From positions 22,279 to 86,278 of the forward strand of contig DASYSS010000065.1 of assembly GCA_036003045.1 (NCBI GenBank): a DNA stretch of 64,000 nt, in the 5' to 3' direction. Source of the stretch: Gemmatimonadaceae bacterium. GTDB lineage: Bacteria; Gemmatimonadota; Gemmatimonadetes; Gemmatimonadales; Gemmatimonadaceae. Below are positions 1 through 8,885 of the stretch, in pieces. The translations under genes and the position numbers were made by a program. The notes beneath the pieces are model-generated. The model was not told where the DNA came from, did no database searches, and saw nothing but the letters and a program-made list of their open reading frames with translations. Each line of letters begins with the position of its first letter. Within the stretch, counting starts at the first letter, position 1.

Positions 1-1122
1 GGCGTCGTAGAGGTAGGCCGTCGGCTCGCTCATTCTTCCTTTGTCGCGCAGCCAGTACGCGAACCACGGCGCCTCGACGTCTCGCAGGAACGCGTCAGCC
101 GTTCCCGGGTCGACGACCTGCATCGCCCGCGCCTGGTTGCGCCAACCGCCGTGATTCCACGGCCCCATGACGAGGAAGTTCCAATGCTTCGTGTCGCCCG
201 GCTCGAGCGCCTTGTAGGTCGCGAGCGGGCCCCAGCGATCCTCCTGGTCCCACCAGCCGCCAACCGTGAGCGTCGGCACGGCAGGCGATGTGAGATCTCG
301 CTCGACGGCGCGCGCCTGCCAGTAGGCGTCGTAGCTCGGATGCTTCGTGAACGCCGTCCACGTCGGGACGCGGCCGTGAAAGTATTTCGCGTCCGCGTTC
401 GCCAGCGGTCCGAGCTCCAGGTACCAGTCGTACGCGTCCCAGTGCGAGATCGGCGACGGGATCGACTGATTCTTGCTCAACTCCAGATCGCTCGCGTACT
501 CGAACCCGTACGACAATCGAAACGCGCCCTGGTGGAAGAAGTCGTCGCCCATCCATGTATCCGTCATCGGGGCTTGGGGAGATATGGCCTTGACCGCGGG
601 ATGCGGATTGATGCCGGCCATGGTCGCCAGGAATCCCGGGTATGACACACCGAACACGCCGACGCGGCCGTTGTTGTTGGGCACGTTCTTGATGAGCCAA
701 TCGACCGTGTCGTACGTGTCCGTGCTCTCGTCGGTGCCCTTCGCGTCGCGCGGGTCGTGCAGCGGTCGGTTCATGAAGAACTGTCCTTCGCTCTTGTACC
801 GCCCGCGGATGTCCTGCGTGACGAAGATGTAGCCGTCGGCGGCGAGGAACCGACTCGACGGTGACACGACGGTGTCGCCGGCGATGCCGTACGGCGTGCG
901 CGACATCATGATCGGCAACGCCGGGTGCGACCCGCGCGGTTCGCAGATGCTCGTGTTGAGATGCACGCCGTCGCGCACGGGTACCATCACGAAGTGGCAG
1001 GCGAAGTTCGGCGGCGACACCGGCTGCGCGCCGACTTCGATCGGGCCGGCACCGGCGCCGGCGGCCACGGACGCGAAAACGAACAAGCCCACGTGCTTCC
1101 GACTCGTCATTGACGACCTCAT
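1..1122 (-). CDS. CocE/NonD-family alpha/beta hydrolase (X-Pro dipeptidyl-peptidase S15 type), 3' end beyond window
   Basis: The first 374 residues of a secreted hydrolase; the C-terminus lies before base 1. A hydrophobic N-terminal stretch ending in a small-residue region suggests a signal peptide. GVSYPG near residue 158 fits the GxSYxG nucleophile elbow of the CocE / glutaryl-7-ACA acylase / S15 family. Downstream WWDQED and MGPWNHGGW also suit this family. The frame is open to the window edge. Two in-frame ATGs (1122 and 1110) are possible starts; I used the longer. Substrate is unknown; members cleave esters, amides or X-Pro dipeptides. It diverges from the MFS gene across 82 bp. Confidence 0.85.
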   Translation of the reverse strand, partial: MRSSMTSRKHVGLFVFASVAAGAGAGPIEVGAQPVSPPNFACHFVMVPVRDGVHLNTSICEPRGSHPALPIMMSRTPYGIAGDTVVSPSSRFLAADGYIFVTQDIRGRYKSEGQFFMNRPLHDPRDAKGTDESTDTYDTVDWLIKNVPNNNGRVGVFGVSYPGFLATMAGINPHPAVKAISPQAPMTDTWMGDDFFHQGAFRLSYGFEYASDLELSKNQSIPSPISHWDAYDWYLELGPLANADAKYFHGRVPTWTAFTKHPSYDAYWQARAVERDLTSPAVPTLTVGGWWDQEDRWGPLATYKALEPGDTKHWNFLVMGPWNHGGWRNQARAMQVVDPGTADAFLRDVEAPWFAYWLRDKGRMSEPTAYLYDA

Positions 1123-1192
1123 TGCGAAGTAGGCGACGCGGCATTCGTGAACGCCGGCCGATAGATGACGCCAATCTGCGGACCGGCGGCTG

Positions 1193-1198
1193 TATTTT
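1193..1198 (+). promoter_or_regulatory. TANNNT -10-like element (TATTTT) of a probably leaderless MFS gene
   Basis: TATTTT lies 6 bases before the GTG at 1205. With the usual -10 to +1 distance, transcription would begin at or next to the start codon. No Shine-Dalgarno sequence is visible, which supports this start over later ones. Confidence 0.45.
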
Positions 1199-1204
1199 TC
1201 AATC

Positions 1205-2503
1205 GTGCCCGAACCGACGACCGCTCCACCCCGCCGCCCCGCACCGCGCTCCGCCGCGGTGCTCACCCCGGCGGCGAGTGCCGTGGTTTCGTCGCTCAAT
1301 CCGTTCCAGACGCTTCAGCGTCACCGAAACTTCCGTCTCTTCTGGATCGGTCAGACCGTTTCGCTGATCGGCACGTGGATGCAGACCATGGCGCAGGGAT
1401 GGCTCGCGTTAGAGCTCTCCAATAGCGCCTTCCTCGTCGGGCTCGTGGCGTCGGCCGGGTCCCTGCCCGTGCTCGTGCTGTCGCTCCACGCCGGCGTCCT
1501 CGCCGACCGGATGGAAAAGCTCCGCCTCGTCAAGATCGGACAGATCGCCTTCTGCCTTCAGGCGGTCGCGCTCTGGTGGTTCACCTGGAGTCACCACATC
1601 ACGATCGCGTGGCTGCTCATCCTCGCCACGGTCAACGGAGTGATCAACGCGTTCGAGATCCCGGCGCGGCAGTCGTTCGTCGTCGAGCTCGTCGGACGCG
1701 AGGATCTTCCGGGAGCGATCGCGCTCAACTCGAGCGGATTCAACATCGCGCGCGTCGTCGGTCCGAGCATCGGCGGCGCGATCATCGCGAGCCTTGGTTT
1801 GGCGTGGTGCTTCGGCGTGAACGCCTTGAGCTACATCGCGGTGATGGGCGGGCTGATGCTCATTCGCCTTCCAGCGTGGGCGCCGCCCGAGCACGTCGTC
1901 TCGCCGTTCGAGGGGATTCGCGAAGGCGTCTTGTTCATGCGCGACACGCCGTCGATCGCCGCGCTCATGAAGTTCGTGACGGTCTACTCGATCCTCGGCG
2001 TCCAGTATCTCACGCTCATGCCGGTCGTCGCCCGCGACCATCTCGGGCTCGGCGCGGGTGGGTACGGAGCGATGCTCGCGTGCGTCGGCGTCGGCGGCGT
2101 ATCCGGCGCGCTCTGGCTCGCCGCGATCGGCGACCGGTTCAATCGGATGCGGCTGTTGGCGGTCACGGCATACGTCTACTCCGGTCTCCTCATCCTTTTC
2201 GCGCTCGTGCGCACCGCGGCCGCCTCGTACCCGATTCTGCTCGGCGTCGGCTTCACGATGATCGTGACCAGCGCGGTCTGCAATTCGACGCTCCAACACG
2301 TCGTGCCGAATGAGCTGCGCGGACGATTGATGGCCGCCTACTCGTTCGTCGTCGTCGGATTGTCGTCGGTCATCGGCTCGTTCGTCGCCGGTAGCGTCGC
2401 GCACGTCATCGGTACTCCGTGGGCGATCGGCGGCGGCGCCGCGATCCTGCTGCTCTATACCTATATCGCGTTCGAGCGCGGCACGGCGTTGCGAGAGGCC
2501 TGA
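1205..2503 (+). CDS. MFS transporter, MFS_3 / EntS-like exporter family
   Basis: A 432-residue inner-membrane protein with about twelve hydrophobic segments. The stretch RNFRLFWIGQTVSLIGTWMQ, followed by AQGWL and PARQSFVVELV, is typical of the enterobactin-exporter-like MFS_3 family. The basic loop ADRMEK after the second helix resembles MFS motif A. Members export siderophores or drugs by proton antiport; the substrate here cannot be told. The start is a GTG with a TATTTT hexamer 6 bases upstream. It converges with the cytidylate-kinase-like gene with a 14-bp gap and no obvious terminator hairpin. Confidence 0.85.
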   Translation: MPEPTTAPPRRPAPRSAAVLTPAASAVVSSLNPFQTLQRHRNFRLFWIGQTVSLIGTWMQTMAQGWLALELSNSAFLVGLVASAGSLPVLVLSLHAGVLADRMEKLRLVKIGQIAFCLQAVALWWFTWSHHITIAWLLILATVNGVINAFEIPARQSFVVELVGREDLPGAIALNSSGFNIARVVGPSIGGAIIASLGLAWCFGVNALSYIAVMGGLMLIRLPAWAPPEHVVSPFEGIREGVLFMRDTPSIAALMKFVTVYSILGVQYLTLMPVVARDHLGLGAGGYGAMLACVGVGGVSGALWLAAIGDRFNRMRLLAVTAYVYSGLLILFALVRTAAASYPILLGVGFTMIVTSAVCNSTLQHVVPNELRGRLMAAYSFVVVGLSSVIGSFVAGSVAHVIGTPWAIGGGAAILLLYTYIAFERGTALREA

Positions 2504-2517
2504 GCCGCGCGTCCGCC

Positions 2518-3162
2518 TCAGTCGCGTGGGCCGGGCGACTCGCCGAACTGTTTTCGCGCCGCGTCCACGACGAGCCCCGCCGCGCCGTCGATTCCCAGCC
2601 ACGCGGTATTCACGCAGAGATGATAGTTCTCGTGCGCGAGCCAGTTGCGGCTCCAGTGGCGGCGCACGTACTGCTCGCGCTGCTTGTTCTGCTCGGCGAC
2701 CATCTTGTCGGCTTCGTCCTGCCCGACCCGAAACGTGTCCATCGCGTACCGGCGCAGGGCGGCCTTCGGCGCGTAGCAGAAGACGTGAAGCGCGTCCTCT
2801 CGCTCGGCGAGCAGACACTGCGCGCCGCGTCCGACGAACACCGCGGGCCCCGCTTGCACCGCCTCTTCGATGACGCGCTGCGTCACGGCGACGATGCGCT
2901 CCTCGGTCGTTTCCACGGGGCCCGTCGGCACCGGCGGCAACATCTCCGGAGAGCCGAGCGACAGCGCCGACGCCAGGCGTTCGACGAGCGAAGGAACGCG
3001 CTCGTCCTGCGCGGTCACTTCGGCCCGCGTGAGGCCCGAGCGTTCGGCGATCGCGTCGACGATGTCGTTGTCGAGGAGCGACCAGCCCAGCGCGGCGGCG
3101 ACTCGTTGCGCCACCTCCGATCCGCCGGAGCCGTACATCCGCGAGATCGTGATGACGGGCAT
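2518..3162 (-). CDS. cytidylate kinase-like family protein
   Basis: A 214-residue P-loop protein of the Cytidylate_kin_2 type. MPVITISRMYGSGGSEVAQR at the N-terminus carries the atypical P-loop of this family (GSGGSEVA instead of GxxxxGKS), followed by LDNDIVDAIAERSGL. VGRGAQCLLA and the later DEADKMVAEQNKQR also fit. The family is related to CMP kinases, but its physiological substrate is mostly unproven. The ATG directly abuts the stop of the upstream GNAT gene (TGA then ATG), so the two are probably one transcript. Confidence 0.8.
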   Translation of the reverse strand: MPVITISRMYGSGGSEVAQRVAAALGWSLLDNDIVDAIAERSGLTRAEVTAQDERVPSLVERLASALSLGSPEMLPPVPTGPVETTEERIVAVTQRVIEEAVQAGPAVFVGRGAQCLLAEREDALHVFCYAPKAALRRYAMDTFRVGQDEADKMVAEQNKQREQYVRRHWSRNWLAHENYHLCVNTAWLGIDGAAGLVVDAARKQFGESPGPRD

Positions 3163-3678
3163 TCAGCGCGCCGCGGCAGCCTGCGAAGTGATCTCGCGTT
3201 CGTCATGCGGGGCGTCCGCCTCGACCGTTCGCCGCCGCACCTGCTCGACCACCTCGAACCCGAGCGCGGTCCAGGCGTCGACGGCGACTCGTGACGAGGC
3301 GGCGTTGTGCAAGCGCATCTCGCCGAGGCCACGCTCCTCGCACCACGCCTCGGCGGCGCGCACGAGGGCTCGCATCACGCCGCGGCGCCGCGCCGACGGC
3401 ACGACGTAGACGGACGACACATAGCAGTAGCGCTCCGGCAGTACGAGCGGCGAGCCGCGGACGTCCACGGCTCGCAGGATGCCGACGGCCTCTTCGCCGA
3501 GTTCGGCGAGAAACAGGCGCTCGTCGTTCGCGACGATCTGCGCGTGGTAGAGGTCGAATGCGCGGTCGACGACGTCCTGATGAAGGTTGGCGTAGAGCGG
3601 GTGATCACCGTACTCACGGAGCAGCGCGAGCCGCAGCGAGACGACCGTGCCCAGATCGCTCGGTTGCGCGCGCCGCAC
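3163..3678 (-). CDS. GNAT-family N-acetyltransferase
   Basis: About 171 residues with a single GNAT fold. VRRAQPSDLGTVVSLRLALL is strand 1/helix 1, and YVSSVYVVPSARRRGVMRAL holds the acetyl-CoA pyrophosphate loop (RRRGV). LHNAASSRVAVDAWTALGFE is the typical C-terminal strand and helix. I chose the GTG at 3678 because the domain begins there. The reading frame is open further upstream, but a longer start would run into the preceding AAA gene. The acceptor substrate is unknown. It lies 19 bases after the AAA ATPase and abuts the kinase-like gene. Confidence 0.8.
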   Translation of the reverse strand: MRRAQPSDLGTVVSLRLALLREYGDHPLYANLHQDVVDRAFDLYHAQIVANDERLFLAELGEEAVGILRAVDVRGSPLVLPERYCYVSSVYVVPSARRRGVMRALVRAAEAWCEERGLGEMRLHNAASSRVAVDAWTALGFEVVEQVRRRTVEADAPHDEREITSQAAAAR

Positions 3679-3697
3679 CGTGACACGGCGCGGTGAC

Positions 3698-5173
3698 TCA
3701 GGTCGGGCCGCCACCGAAGAGATCCTGGTTCGGCCGCCGTCGCGGTTCCGGCGCGGCACGTCCGTATTGCCCACCGTCGCTGCGCGAGATCTTCTTGCGC
3801 GCGACGAGCGCTTCCAGCACGAGCTCGCACGCGGCGACCGCGGTGCCGGCGTCGTCGTCCGCGGCAAGCCCGACGTGCCGCACGATGCGGGTGAGGTCGG
3901 GGACGATCTCGAATCCCCCGAGGGCGATTTCCGCGCGTGCGTCGTCCGCGACCTGAAGCGCGCCGCCTTCGTCGAACCACATGATGATGTCGTCGACGTT
4001 GACGCCGCCCGCGCGGTCGTGGAACGTCGCGTCGGCGGCGCGGCGAATCAGCTCGCGCGCGATGGTGGGACCGCCGACCAACTCGCCTTCGTACTCCAGC
4101 TCGATCTTGCCGGTGATCGCCGGAAGCGCGGCGTAGATGTCGGACACACGCGGCACGATCTCGGCGTCGCCGGACACGATCGCGCGACGCTCGGCGTTGG
4201 AGACCACGTTCTCGGTGACGGTGATCGGCATGCGTTGCGACACGCCCGACCGCTTGTCGATGCGACGGTCGTTGCGCGCTTCGAACGCGATACGCTCGAT
4301 CAGCTCGGCGATGAAGTCCGGGACTCGCACGGTGCGGCTGTCGCGCTTGGTCCACGCCTCCTGTCGCGTGATGTCCATCCCGAGTTCGACGGTTGCCGGG
4401 TAGTGCGTGACGATCTCGCTGCCGATGCGATCCTTGAGCGGCGTGATGATCTTGCCGCGAGCCGTGTAATCTTCGGGGTTCGCGGTAAAGCAAAGTTGCA
4501 CGTCGAGCGGAAGGCGGATTGGGTAGCCTTTGATCTGGACGTCGCCTTCCTGCATCACGTTGAAGAGGCCGACCTGCACCTTGCCGGCGAGGTCGGGCAG
4601 CTCGTTGAGCGCGAAGATGCCGCGGTTCGCGCGCGGCAGCATTCCGTAGTGGATGGTCAACTCGTCCGAGAGCAGATGACCGCCGCGCGCCGCGCGGATC
4701 GGATCGAGGTCGCCGATCAGGTCGGCGATCGTGACGTCGGGCGTCGCCAGCTTCTCGACGTAGCGGTTCTCACGCCCCACCCATGCGATCGGGGTGTCGT
4801 CGCCCGCCTCGGCGAGGACGTTTCGCGCGTGTTTCGAGATCGGCGCGAACGGATTGTCGTTGACTTCGCTGCCCGCCACGATCGGCATTGCGTCGTCGAG
4901 CAGGCTGACGAGCGCGCGCAGAATGCGCGACTTCGCCTGGCCGCGCAGGCCGAGGAGGATGAAGTTGTGGCGCGAGAGCACCGCGTTGATGAGCTGCGGC
5001 ATGACGGTGTCCTCGTAGCCGATCACGCCGGCGAACAAGGGGCCCGCGCCGCGCTGACAGAGCCGCTCGAGCAGGTTGTAACGCATTTCGTCCTTGACCG
5101 AACGGAACGCTCGATCCGGGACGCCGTACGGTGAGCGCTTGAGGGCGCCGAAGGTCTCTGGGTGCGCCTGCAC
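3698..5173 (-). CDS. MoxR/magnesium-chelatase-I-like AAA ATPase with variant Walker motifs
   Basis: A 491-residue AAA+ protein resembling ChlI/MoxR chaperone-like ATPases. The phosphate loop reads GLRGQAKS at residues 75-82, so the usual second glycine is alanine. The Walker B region reads GIFALNELPDL near 185-195, with NE where DE is normal. FNVMQEGDVQIKGY and LDVQLCFTANPEDYT match the presensor/sensor region of the ChlI/MoxR class. The C-terminal 60 residues are probably disordered. MoxR proteins usually act with a VWA-domain partner, but none is encoded nearby. The start is a GTG with GGAG 6 bases upstream. The exact role is unknown. Confidence 0.8.
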   Translation of the reverse strand: MQAHPETFGALKRSPYGVPDRAFRSVKDEMRYNLLERLCQRGAGPLFAGVIGYEDTVMPQLINAVLSRHNFILLGLRGQAKSRILRALVSLLDDAMPIVAGSEVNDNPFAPISKHARNVLAEAGDDTPIAWVGRENRYVEKLATPDVTIADLIGDLDPIRAARGGHLLSDELTIHYGMLPRANRGIFALNELPDLAGKVQVGLFNVMQEGDVQIKGYPIRLPLDVQLCFTANPEDYTARGKIITPLKDRIGSEIVTHYPATVELGMDITRQEAWTKRDSRTVRVPDFIAELIERIAFEARNDRRIDKRSGVSQRMPITVTENVVSNAERRAIVSGDAEIVPRVSDIYAALPAITGKIELEYEGELVGGPTIARELIRRAADATFHDRAGGVNVDDIIMWFDEGGALQVADDARAEIALGGFEIVPDLTRIVRHVGLAADDDAGTAVAACELVLEALVARKKISRSDGGQYGRAAPEPRRRPNQDLFGGGPT

Positions 5174-5278
5174 GACAATCTCCGATTTGCAGCAAGACGG
5201 ACCGCGACCATCGCGGCCCCTCAGTGCAATGAGGCGACAAGCCTCTGCGGGCGCAAGACCGAGAGAAACCCGAGGCTT

Positions 5279-7393
5279 CTAGTCGGCCAGCCCGACTTCC
5301 ACGAGGTTGTCGTAGAACACGGGTCCGCGCCCGAGGTCGGTCTCGCGCTGCGACGTGGTCTGGTTCGCGTTGGCGCCGTCGGCGGCAAATTTGCCCCACC
5401 AGATCGACGGCGCCCATACCACGCCGGGGCGGATCGAGTCCTCGACGCGCGCCACCGCGGTGAACGCGCCACGGTCGTTGTGCACGACCACGCGGGCTCC
5501 GACGCCGATGCCGCGCTCCTCGGCGTCGACGGGATGGAGCAGGCACTCGGGCTCGCGTGCGCCACGACGCAGCGCCCCGATGTTCACGAAGGTGGAATTC
5601 AGGAACTGGTGGGCCGGCGAGGAGATCAGCGTCAGCGGGTACCGTTCGGCGAGCTCGGGCACGGATTCGGGGAACTCGTACGGCGCGGTGAATGTCGGCA
5701 CCGGATCGATTCCCATCTGCTCCAAGCGCGGCGAGTGGAACTCGCATTTGCCCGAGGGCGTAGCGAAACCGCCCTTCTCATAGGGCATGTACGGCGTCGG
5801 CACGTTGAGGCGCGTCCACCCTCGCTCCATCAAGGTCTCCAGCGACACGCCCTGCATCTTCTCGTGCGTCGAGTCGAGCGCCTGCCGAATGAGGGTCAGG
5901 TCGTCGTCGCGCAGCGACGGATGGTCGAGCCCCATGCGGGCCGCGATGCGGCGGAAGATCTCGCTGTTGGGGAGCGACTCGCCGAGCGGCTCGATCGAGG
6001 GTTGGTTGAGCGTGACGTAGTGGTGGCCGTACGACAGGTGCAAATCCCAGTGCTCGAGCTGCGTCGTCGCCGGCAGAACGATATCCGCGTAGTCGGCGGT
6101 GTCGGTCTGAAAATGCTCGAGCACGACGGTGAACAGATCCTCCCGTCGCATGCCTTCGAGCACCGCGTTACGGTCCGGCGCGACGGCGGCCGGGTTCGAG
6201 TTGTAGACGATCAGCGCGCGCACCGGCGGTCCGCCGACGCCGCCATCCTTGGTCGTGAGCGCCTCGCCGAGGCGGATCATGTTGATCGTGCGAACCGGCG
6301 GCGAGAAATCGGGACGCTCGACGAGCGCGGTGTTGAACTTGTAGTTCTGGCTCGACGACAGTTGCACGCCGCCGCCGGCCCGCCGCCAATGGCCGGTCAG
6401 CGCGGGGAGACAGGCGATGGTGCGCACGGCCATGCCGCCGCCGCCGTGCCGCTGCAGCCCGTAATTGACGCGGATGAACGCGGCCTTCGCGCGTCCGTAT
6501 CGCTCGCCGAGCGAAACGATCACCTCGGGGGCGACGCCGGTGATTCGCGCGGTGTGCTCCGGCGTGTACTCGCGAGCGCGCTCGCGCAGCGCGTCGATGC
6601 CGGTGGTGTAGCGCGCGATGTAGTCGTCGTCCTGTAGCCCGCGCTCGAGCACGACGTGCATCATCCCGAGCGCGAGCGCCGCGTCGGTTCCCGGACGAAG
6701 TCCGATCCATTCGTCGCACTGCGCAGCGGTGCGTGTGCGGATCGGATCGATCGCGATGATCGGCGCGCCGCGCGCCTTCGCCTCGAGGACGAAGGGCCAC
6801 ATGTGCGGATTCGACGTCAGCGTATTCGTTCCCCAGAGCAGCACCATGTCGCTCTGGGGAATTCCTTCCGGGTCGGCGCCGACGTTCGCGCCGACGGTCA
6901 TCTGCATTCCGATCTTGCCGGGCGTCGAGCAGATCGTGCGGTCGAGCATCGACGCGCCGATCAAATGGAAGAAGCGCCGGTCGATCGATTGCCCTTGGAC
7001 GACGCCCATCGTGCCGGCGTACGAATACGGCAGGATGGATTGCGGGCCATCGCGCGAATTCCGAATCGCGTTCAGCCGCTCAGCGATCTCGTCGAGGGCG
7101 TCGTCCCACGAGATGCGCGCAAATTTTCCTGAACCTTTGGGGTCGACCCGGCGCATCGGATGGAGCAGCCGGTCCTCGTGATAAGTTCGCTCGATGTATC
7201 GATTGACCTTCGCGCAGAGGAAGCCGCGGGTGAACGGATGCTCCGGATCGCCGGTGACGCGAACGGCGCGGCCGGCCTCCACGGTGACGAGCATCGCGCA
7301 CGTGTCCGGGCAATCGTGCGGGCACGCGCCTCGCACGACGCGCATCTGAGACGCGTTCGGATCGAGCGCGGCCGACGCGACGGTGGGAGTCAT
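5279..7393 (-). CDS. molybdopterin-dependent oxidoreductase (DMSO reductase superfamily)
   Basis: A 704-residue Mo/W-bis-MGD enzyme. Near the N-terminus CPHDCPDTC at residues 24-32, followed by FLCAK with Cys60, gives the C-x3-C-x3-C-x27-C ligand set for a [4Fe-4S] cluster. ARISWDDALDEIAERL, LLWGTN, ADIVLPATTQLEHWD and the C-terminal molydop-binding region (VNIGALRRGAREPECLLHPVDA) follow in family order. There is no Tat signal, so it is probably cytoplasmic. The substrate cannot be assigned; the nearest relatives I recall are soluble YoaE-like enzymes. I chose the ATG at 7393 because a TAGCTT hexamer lies 7 bases upstream and the cluster motif follows closely. Confidence 0.88.
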   Translation of the reverse strand: MTPTVASAALDPNASQMRVVRGACPHDCPDTCAMLVTVEAGRAVRVTGDPEHPFTRGFLCAKVNRYIERTYHEDRLLHPMRRVDPKGSGKFARISWDDALDEIAERLNAIRNSRDGPQSILPYSYAGTMGVVQGQSIDRRFFHLIGASMLDRTICSTPGKIGMQMTVGANVGADPEGIPQSDMVLLWGTNTLTSNPHMWPFVLEAKARGAPIIAIDPIRTRTAAQCDEWIGLRPGTDAALALGMMHVVLERGLQDDDYIARYTTGIDALRERAREYTPEHTARITGVAPEVIVSLGERYGRAKAAFIRVNYGLQRHGGGGMAVRTIACLPALTGHWRRAGGGVQLSSSQNYKFNTALVERPDFSPPVRTINMIRLGEALTTKDGGVGGPPVRALIVYNSNPAAVAPDRNAVLEGMRREDLFTVVLEHFQTDTADYADIVLPATTQLEHWDLHLSYGHHYVTLNQPSIEPLGESLPNSEIFRRIAARMGLDHPSLRDDDLTLIRQALDSTHEKMQGVSLETLMERGWTRLNVPTPYMPYEKGGFATPSGKCEFHSPRLEQMGIDPVPTFTAPYEFPESVPELAERYPLTLISSPAHQFLNSTFVNIGALRRGAREPECLLHPVDAEERGIGVGARVVVHNDRGAFTAVARVEDSIRPGVVWAPSIWWGKFAADGANANQTTSQRETDLGRGPVFYDNLVEVGLAD

Positions 7394-7400
7394 GTTCGTC

Positions 7401-7406
7401 AAGCTA
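7401..7406 (-). promoter_or_regulatory. TANNNT -10-like element (TAGCTT) for the molybdopterin oxidoreductase
   Basis: Read on the minus strand, TAGCTT sits 7 bases before the ATG at 7393. No ribosome binding site is visible between them, so the transcript is probably leaderless. Confidence 0.4.
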
Positions 7407-7509
7407 GGAGATCTCGGCAGACCGAACCAGCCCCAATGGGCCGAGACGACCCTGCGTCGATGCGAGGAACTCGTTGATTTGAGCCAACTTGACTCACGGC
7501 GAACCACTC

Positions 7510-7537
7510 TTGACACGCCCCCCGGGGCCCATAAGTT
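7510..7537 (+). promoter_or_regulatory. candidate sigma-70-type promoter for the small lipoprotein gene
   Basis: A perfect TTGACA (7510-7515) is followed after 16 bases by the weak -10 TAAGTT (7532-7537). This would give a 5' leader of about 65 bases before the lipoprotein start, consistent with that gene having a proper Shine-Dalgarno. The -10 match is poor, so this is tentative. Confidence 0.35.
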
Positions 7538-7610
7538 TCACGCCGCTAACCCGAGCCCGTCGCGTGCACGAACCACGCGGAACTCTCGTCCTACTCTTCA
7601 GGAGATTGTC

Positions 7611-7811
7611 ATGAAGCGCCTGGCTGTCGTTGCCGCTGTGCTCGCGATTGTTGCCGCATGCTCGAAGTCCGAAAGCGCCGCCAAAGACACGACGCCGCCC
7701 GCGATGGCGCCCGCTCCGTCGGCCGCGCCCGCCGATACCGGCATGAAGATGGACAGCAGCAAGATGAACATGGACACGACGAAGAAGGACACGACGAAGA
7801 AGAAGCCGTAA
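7611..7811 (+). CDS. small secreted lipoprotein, Lys/Thr/Met-rich tail
   Basis: A 66-residue protein with a lipoprotein signal: basic MKR, a hydrophobic core, and lipobox VAAC ending at Cys17. The mature part is low complexity: an Ala/Pro-rich linker, then Met/Asp/Ser/Lys repeats and KKDTTKKDTTKKKP at the C-terminus. AGGAG lies 6 bases before the ATG. It is monocistronic, with its own candidate promoter and a strong rho-independent terminator, so it may be well expressed. I do not recognise a family; an anchor or metal-binding role is only speculation. Confidence 0.75.
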   Translation: MKRLAVVAAVLAIVAACSKSESAAKDTTPPAMAPAPSAAPADTGMKMDSSKMNMDTTKKDTTKKKP

Positions 7812-7834
7812 GCTTCCTCGTTCGGTGTCACATG

Positions 7835-7869
7835 GGCGCGACCGCCACCGGTCGCGCCTTTTGTTTTTC
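7835..7869 (+). terminator. rho-independent terminator after the lipoprotein gene
   Basis: A perfect 10-bp stem (GGCGCGACCG at 7835-7844 pairing with 7849-7858) with a 4-base loop is followed by TTTTGTTTTT. It starts 24 bases after the lipoprotein stop. The plus-strand T-tract shows it serves that gene. It also lies between the lipoprotein gene and the converging SDR gene. Confidence 0.9.
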
Positions 7870-7879
7870 TAATGCCGGT

Positions 7880-8878
7880 TCAGCGGTGCTCGCGCCACCA
7901 CCGAAAGGCCTCAGGCACGCCGACTTCGGGATGTACGGTCGGCGCCCAACCGAAATCGTCGCGCGCGCGCTCCGACGTAAACGGGTTGTCTCGCGTGAGC
8001 AGCGACAACGACGCGCTCGAGACGATGCTCAACGCGCCGCCGGTCAGCGCGCGCGAGACCGCCTTCACGGCCCGCAGCGCGCCGCGCGCGACCGGCAACG
8101 GCAGCTTCACCAAGCGAACGCGCTTGCCGAGTCCTTCGGCGGCCAGCTCGTAGAAGCGCCGCACCGTGACCTCGAAATCGTTGGCGAGGTTGTAGGCGCG
8201 CCCGCCCGCCACCTCGCTCGTCGCGGCGCGCACGACGCCATCGGCGACGTTCTCCGCATGCACCAGCGAGAAAATCGCGCCGCCTCCGCCGATGAGCGGC
8301 GCGAAGCCGCGCGACAACATCCGCCCCATGCGCGGCACGAATTGACGATCTCGTTTTCCATAGATGACCGTCGGGCGGAGCGCGGTCGCCCAGATCTCAC
8401 CCGTCGAGTGCGCTCGCATCACGAGCTCCTCGGACTCGCGTTTGGAGCGCGCGTAATGCGCTCCGTCCGGCAACGGCGCCAGCGGCGTGGTCTCGTCGGT
8501 CTTCGAACCGTCGTTTCGATATCGCCCGCTGGGCCCGTACACCGCGACGCTGCTCAAGTGAACGAGTCGCGCGCCGGCGGCCTTGGCTGCGCCGATCGCG
8601 TGCGAAGTGCCGTCGAGATTGACACGCCGAAATGATTCCCAGCCGCCGCGCGGCGTGATCGCCGCCGCCGTATGAAAAATTGCCTCGCAGCCGGCGGCGC
8701 CTCGCGCAAAACCGTCGGCGTCGAGGACGTCGCCGATCACGCATTCGCCGCCGAGCGTCTCGATCATGCGCGAGTGCGATCGGACGAGCACGCGCACGAT
8801 CCATCCGTCGCGCACGAGACGTTCGACGACGTGCGACCCGACCAACCCCGTGCCGCCCGTCACGAGCGCGCGCGGCAC
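7880..8878 (-). CDS. NAD(P)-dependent epimerase/dehydratase, extended SDR
   Basis: A 332-residue extended short-chain dehydrogenase. ALVTGGTGLVGSHVVERL is the Rossmann GxxGxxG motif, and the catalytic YxxxK is present as YARSK with the upstream SSVAVYG serine. PTVIYGKRD and the C-terminal FGWAP (usually FGWxP) are typical of the 3-beta-HSD/epimerase group. It may act on a nucleotide sugar, sterol-like or terpenoid substrate; this cannot be decided. It is the last gene of the minus-strand run glcD-glcE-glcF-ygfZ, starting 7 bases after ygfZ. Confidence 0.85.
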   Translation of the reverse strand: MPRALVTGGTGLVGSHVVERLVRDGWIVRVLVRSHSRMIETLGGECVIGDVLDADGFARGAAGCEAIFHTAAAITPRGGWESFRRVNLDGTSHAIGAAKAAGARLVHLSSVAVYGPSGRYRNDGSKTDETTPLAPLPDGAHYARSKRESEELVMRAHSTGEIWATALRPTVIYGKRDRQFVPRMGRMLSRGFAPLIGGGGAIFSLVHAENVADGVVRAATSEVAGGRAYNLANDFEVTVRRFYELAAEGLGKRVRLVKLPLPVARGALRAVKAVSRALTGGALSIVSSASLSLLTRDNPFTSERARDDFGWAPTVHPEVGVPEAFRWWREHR

Positions 8879-8885
8879 GCTCGCG

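Noticed and set aside
1409..2818. Long open frames antisense to real genes, such as the one opposite the MFS gene
   Set aside because: These are Arg/Ala/Asp-rich frames produced by high GC third-position bias, with no family motifs.
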